DNA from: Symsagittifera roscoffensis
Lineage: Eukaryota; Xenacoelomorpha; Acoela; Convolutidae
Length of the DNA stretch: 64,000 bases
Direction: 5' to 3'
NCBI RefSeq assembly: GCF_963678635.1
Contig: NC_087062.1
Span: forward strand, 57,614,129 to 57,678,128
Each line of letters opens with the position of its first letter. The first letter of the stretch is position 1. Shown here piece by piece: positions 61,360 to 64,000 of this stretch. Under the pieces are notes generated by a model that did no database searches, was not told the DNA's origin, and worked only from the letters and a program-made list of their open reading frames with translations. The position numbers were made by a program, and so were the translations under genes.

Positions 61360-61740
61360 AGCGCCCTCACGTTCAAGTCGGAGGAGGGGCGATTAATTGG
61401 TTAATAGTTGAATAGGGGTAATGGTTGAATGTGAGGGTTGGGTTTTGTGTTGATTCCAATGGTTGAACTCCCTCCACATCTTCTACCATCTACCCCCCCC
61501 CCTATACCTCCGTTTACCACCCCACCCCTTGTTTACCCCCAAGTTTATCCCCTTCCCCTCGCCTTTACTGAACTTGGTTGGGGGAACGGGGTCAAAAAAT
61601 AAGTGACGGGATATACTTGGAAGAGGAGGTGGGAGTGGGGTTGATAAACAGGGTGGAAGTGAGGTAATGCCGTCACTTATTTTTAACGGGCTGAGGGGAA
61701 GGGCTTCGAAAACTTTGGGGGTTTACCTGATTTACTTGAA
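61360..61740. repeat. GC-rich strand-biased segment with inverted repeats
   Basis: C-rich on the + strand from 61480 to 61565, then G-rich from 61575 to 61700. AAAAATAAGTGACGG (61595-61609) is exactly inverted at 61670-61684, and CCCTCACGTTCAA (about 61365) is inverted with one mismatch at about 61427. It may be a small nested MITE. No coding sequence is seen. Confidence 0.6.
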
Positions 61741-63049
61741 CTAAATTCAAAAGACGTAACATAGAAACTCTTGCAAATTTTGCAAAATTTCTTCAAAATA
61801 ATTCAGTTTAGTACAGAAAAGAGAAGCGGACTAGTCTTAGACAGGCTGGATAACCTTTGATAGATCCTCTGCGAATCGCAGAAACCATTAATTAATTTAA
61901 AAAATTTAAAAAAATTGGATTATGATTGGTTATGACGGATTTTTAATTTTTTTTTAAATCAATTAAAATGAATATTTTTGACAAAAATAATCGACTTTGG
62001 TGCTAAAAATGATGTCTTATAATGGAAACAAAAATCGATTTTAATAAAAATAGAATTAATTTCGTGGTCTGAAGTTTACATCGGTAATAGATCACAATGG
62101 ATTTTTTGTCTTGGAAATCCTTTTTTAAGTATTGAAATCCATTGGCGCTCAGTGCGGGCACCAATTTATGTTTCGTAGATTCAATTTGAGCACGCTGGAT
62201 GAATTCAAAGATGAATTCAAATCACTGGATGTTGGGCTTGATTAATTCAAAGATTAATTACGGTGGCTTACCTTATGATGGAGAAACCGAATGATGGAAA
62301 TCAGTTTTCATTATGTTTCAGCCAGTAAAAATTCTCAAAAAAATCGCAAATACCTCAGAGAAAGCAAATAAATCCAGGCCATTAAAACTAATTTTGACCG
62401 ATTTGAAAATTAGTAGATACATGACGTCAAACTTTGCGAAATGAAAGTCGGTTTTTGGAAAAATCTAAGACCGATCTGAAAAATGGGCAGAAAAATTTAA
62501 TGTGTATCTGTACGAATTGTATAGCAAAACTTTGCTGTTCTGCTAGAATTCATCTTCTGTTATTATCAACTTCGGTTTTGTGCAAAAGCCATTCAGCCAA
62601 TAGGAATATCTTACCATTCTGATTGGTTAAAAATTTTCCTCGATTTGGTCCCTCTATCAGGAGATTACCCCCCATCAATGACTCATAAACCTAAACATAA
62701 ACTTTGATTTTGTAATATTCTCTATTGTCTGTTTTTTTTTGTTTTTTCAGTTCTCCCAAAAACTGGTGAGCGATTAATGTTTATCAGAGAAACAGCGAGA
62801 TTTGAAAAAAAAAACATTTATAAAAATGTATCTTTTTTGCTTTCGTTTTCTATTTATAGGTTTTTCCGTTAAATAGTCTCATTATGCACAATTAAAACAA
62901 AATTGCATTTCAATTCGTCATAATTTCACGTTTTTTACAATTTTTTTTACAAAAAATTTGTCTCTTCCTTTAGATTAATTTGTTAAAGTGCTTTTTAAAA
63001 GCATTTATATGTTTAAGAAAGAATTTTCACGCTTCTCAAAACTCTTTTT

Positions 63050-63205
63050 CAGGAAAATATTTTGAAATATGGAAATTACAGCAGTTTCCAATTATAGTAT
63101 TTCCTTTTTAAGCAGAATGTCTATAGATAAATAAACGCTCTGTTCAAAAAAAAACAAAATAATGAGAAAACTGCTGTTTGTTCCATATTTCCAAATATTT
63201 GCCTG
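63050..63205. repeat. Imperfect foldback with 40-bp arms
   Basis: CAGGAAAATATTTTGAAATATGG...CAGCAGTTTCC (63050-63089) pairs with GAAAACTGCTG...CCATATTTCCAAATATTTGCCTG (63166-63205) at about 85%, around a 76-bp AT-rich loop. A 60-codon minus-strand frame here is a by-product. Confidence 0.65.
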
Positions 63206-64000
63206 AAAATCAAGTTGCTCGAAGCCTTTTTTAAGCTTTCTCAAAAGGTTCGATGTTTCACTTCTAGTCTGCATTCATAAAGACACGTTTTTTTCTAATG
63301 CTGTCTTTTGTTCTATAAAATTATCACGCCTCGACAGGGTTACGCACGTTTTTTGCTTGCCTGGTTTTCTAGGTATCAACTTAATGCCATTCATTCTATT
63401 GATTATTGAGGCAAACTGTCGAAAGATAGTAAAAGACAGTCAAAATGAATGCGCAAATGAGTATTGCGTCTGACTTCAGACGTCATACCTTATAAAATCA
63501 AAGCACATTAAAAATTTAGACCCTCAAAAGATACCATTGTGCATAAAAGAATCAATAGACAGGAAATTCTTCAAATGAAGAGTAAGTACTGAGGGGAATA
63601 GATGAGGACCTCAGAGGGAGTAAAAAACAGCCTAGTCACGACAGCGAAATATTTGATTAATCTTTGACGTATGCGACCGGTGGGGTACTAATTTGACACG
63701 TGATAGCCCAGGTAATCTTTATGGTGTATCCGATAAACCCCTTTAAAGGAATTCGTGACGATGAGGGGAATTATGCATATTAGTTGAATAAAGAATCCAA
63801 TTTAGTTGAAGATGAAAAAAAAACTCGAACAATTTTGTTGCCGTAAATGTAAAATTATTAGCGTCTCGTTTACTTTGAATTGAGGGCCAAAAAAATGCTT
63901 GCGATTAAAACTTATTGTCAACCTCAGACGTATTATCAACCGTCTGGAAAGAAAACCATCTGTATTTTCTCGAAAGATGCATGGGTAGCTGATGATTTTG

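Larger units (their letters stand above)
58338..64000 (+). other. KCNQ first intron (incomplete, >5.6 kb)
   Basis: Begins GTAAGT. I looked for the next KCNQ exon (rest of S1, motif like FLLVFSCLVLSVFST) and did not find it, so the intron runs past the window. It contains ATTATAATC-type motifs (60010-61150, 61900-62100), a GC-rich foldback region (61360-61740) and an imperfect foldback at 63050-63205. A strong TTTTTTCAG at about 62750 followed 15 bp later by GTGAGC is a possible microexon but encodes nothing recognisable. Confidence 0.6.

Noticed and set aside
62750-62770. Possible 15-bp microexon in the KCNQ intron (TTTTTTCAG ... GTGAGC)
   Set aside because: Encoded residues do not match the expected S1 sequence of KCNQ; splice-like motifs are frequent by chance here.

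Overview
The window looks like nuclear DNA of an AT-rich animal with long introns and almost no gene content. The only confidently recognised host coding sequence is one exon of a KCNQ (Kv7) voltage-gated potassium channel at 58180-58337 on the + strand, ending at a consensus GTAAGT donor in the same phase (phase 2) as the first intron of vertebrate KCNQ genes. Nothing bacterial or organellar is visible. Splice-like signals (TTTTCAG acceptors, GTAAGT donors) and AATAAA sites fit a metazoan; a nematode or related invertebrate is plausible, but I cannot name the species. The other open frames are short, low-complexity and lie in repeats.

Three quarters of the window (1-49260) is two adjacent tandem arrays of very large units. 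Array A has a unit of about 8.0 kb: the last 1,179 bp of one unit (1-1179), then two whole units (1180-9161 and 9162-17170). A 475-bp spacer follows (17171-17645). Array B has a unit of about 15.5 kb in two copies (17646-33184 and 33185-49260); the second is longer mainly because of an internal 593-bp tandem duplication. Copies within each array look about 99% identical by eye, differing by scattered substitutions and small indels, so they are recent duplications or, less happily, haplotypes joined by the assembler.

Unit A carries a 3.45-kb structure with inverted arms of about 275 bp, two opposed CCAAT-motif arrays, a 52-bp tandem repeat, a G-quadruplex-type tract and a degenerate GGACTGTTTT array. 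Unit B carries several non-autonomous transposon-like elements: a 1.06-kb element with ACCCGGGTTGACC ends around a 248-bp palindrome, a 293-bp CCCGGG-ended element, four copies of a Helentron-like (HINE-type) element of about 510 bp (three head to tail), a 299-bp AGATCT-rich element, a tRNA-like sequence, an 18-19-bp minisatellite and one weak two-exon gene candidate with TATA box, splice sites and AATAAA. All were present before duplication, since both copies share them.

The right part (49261-64000) is single copy. It holds a Mutator-like MITE with a 9-bp target duplication (51243-51592), two hAT-like MITEs of one family in opposite orientation (one with a perfect 8-bp target duplication), a 34-bp minisatellite, dense short palindromic ATTATAATC-type motifs, a GC-rich foldback, the KCNQ exon, and the first >5.6 kb of the following intron.
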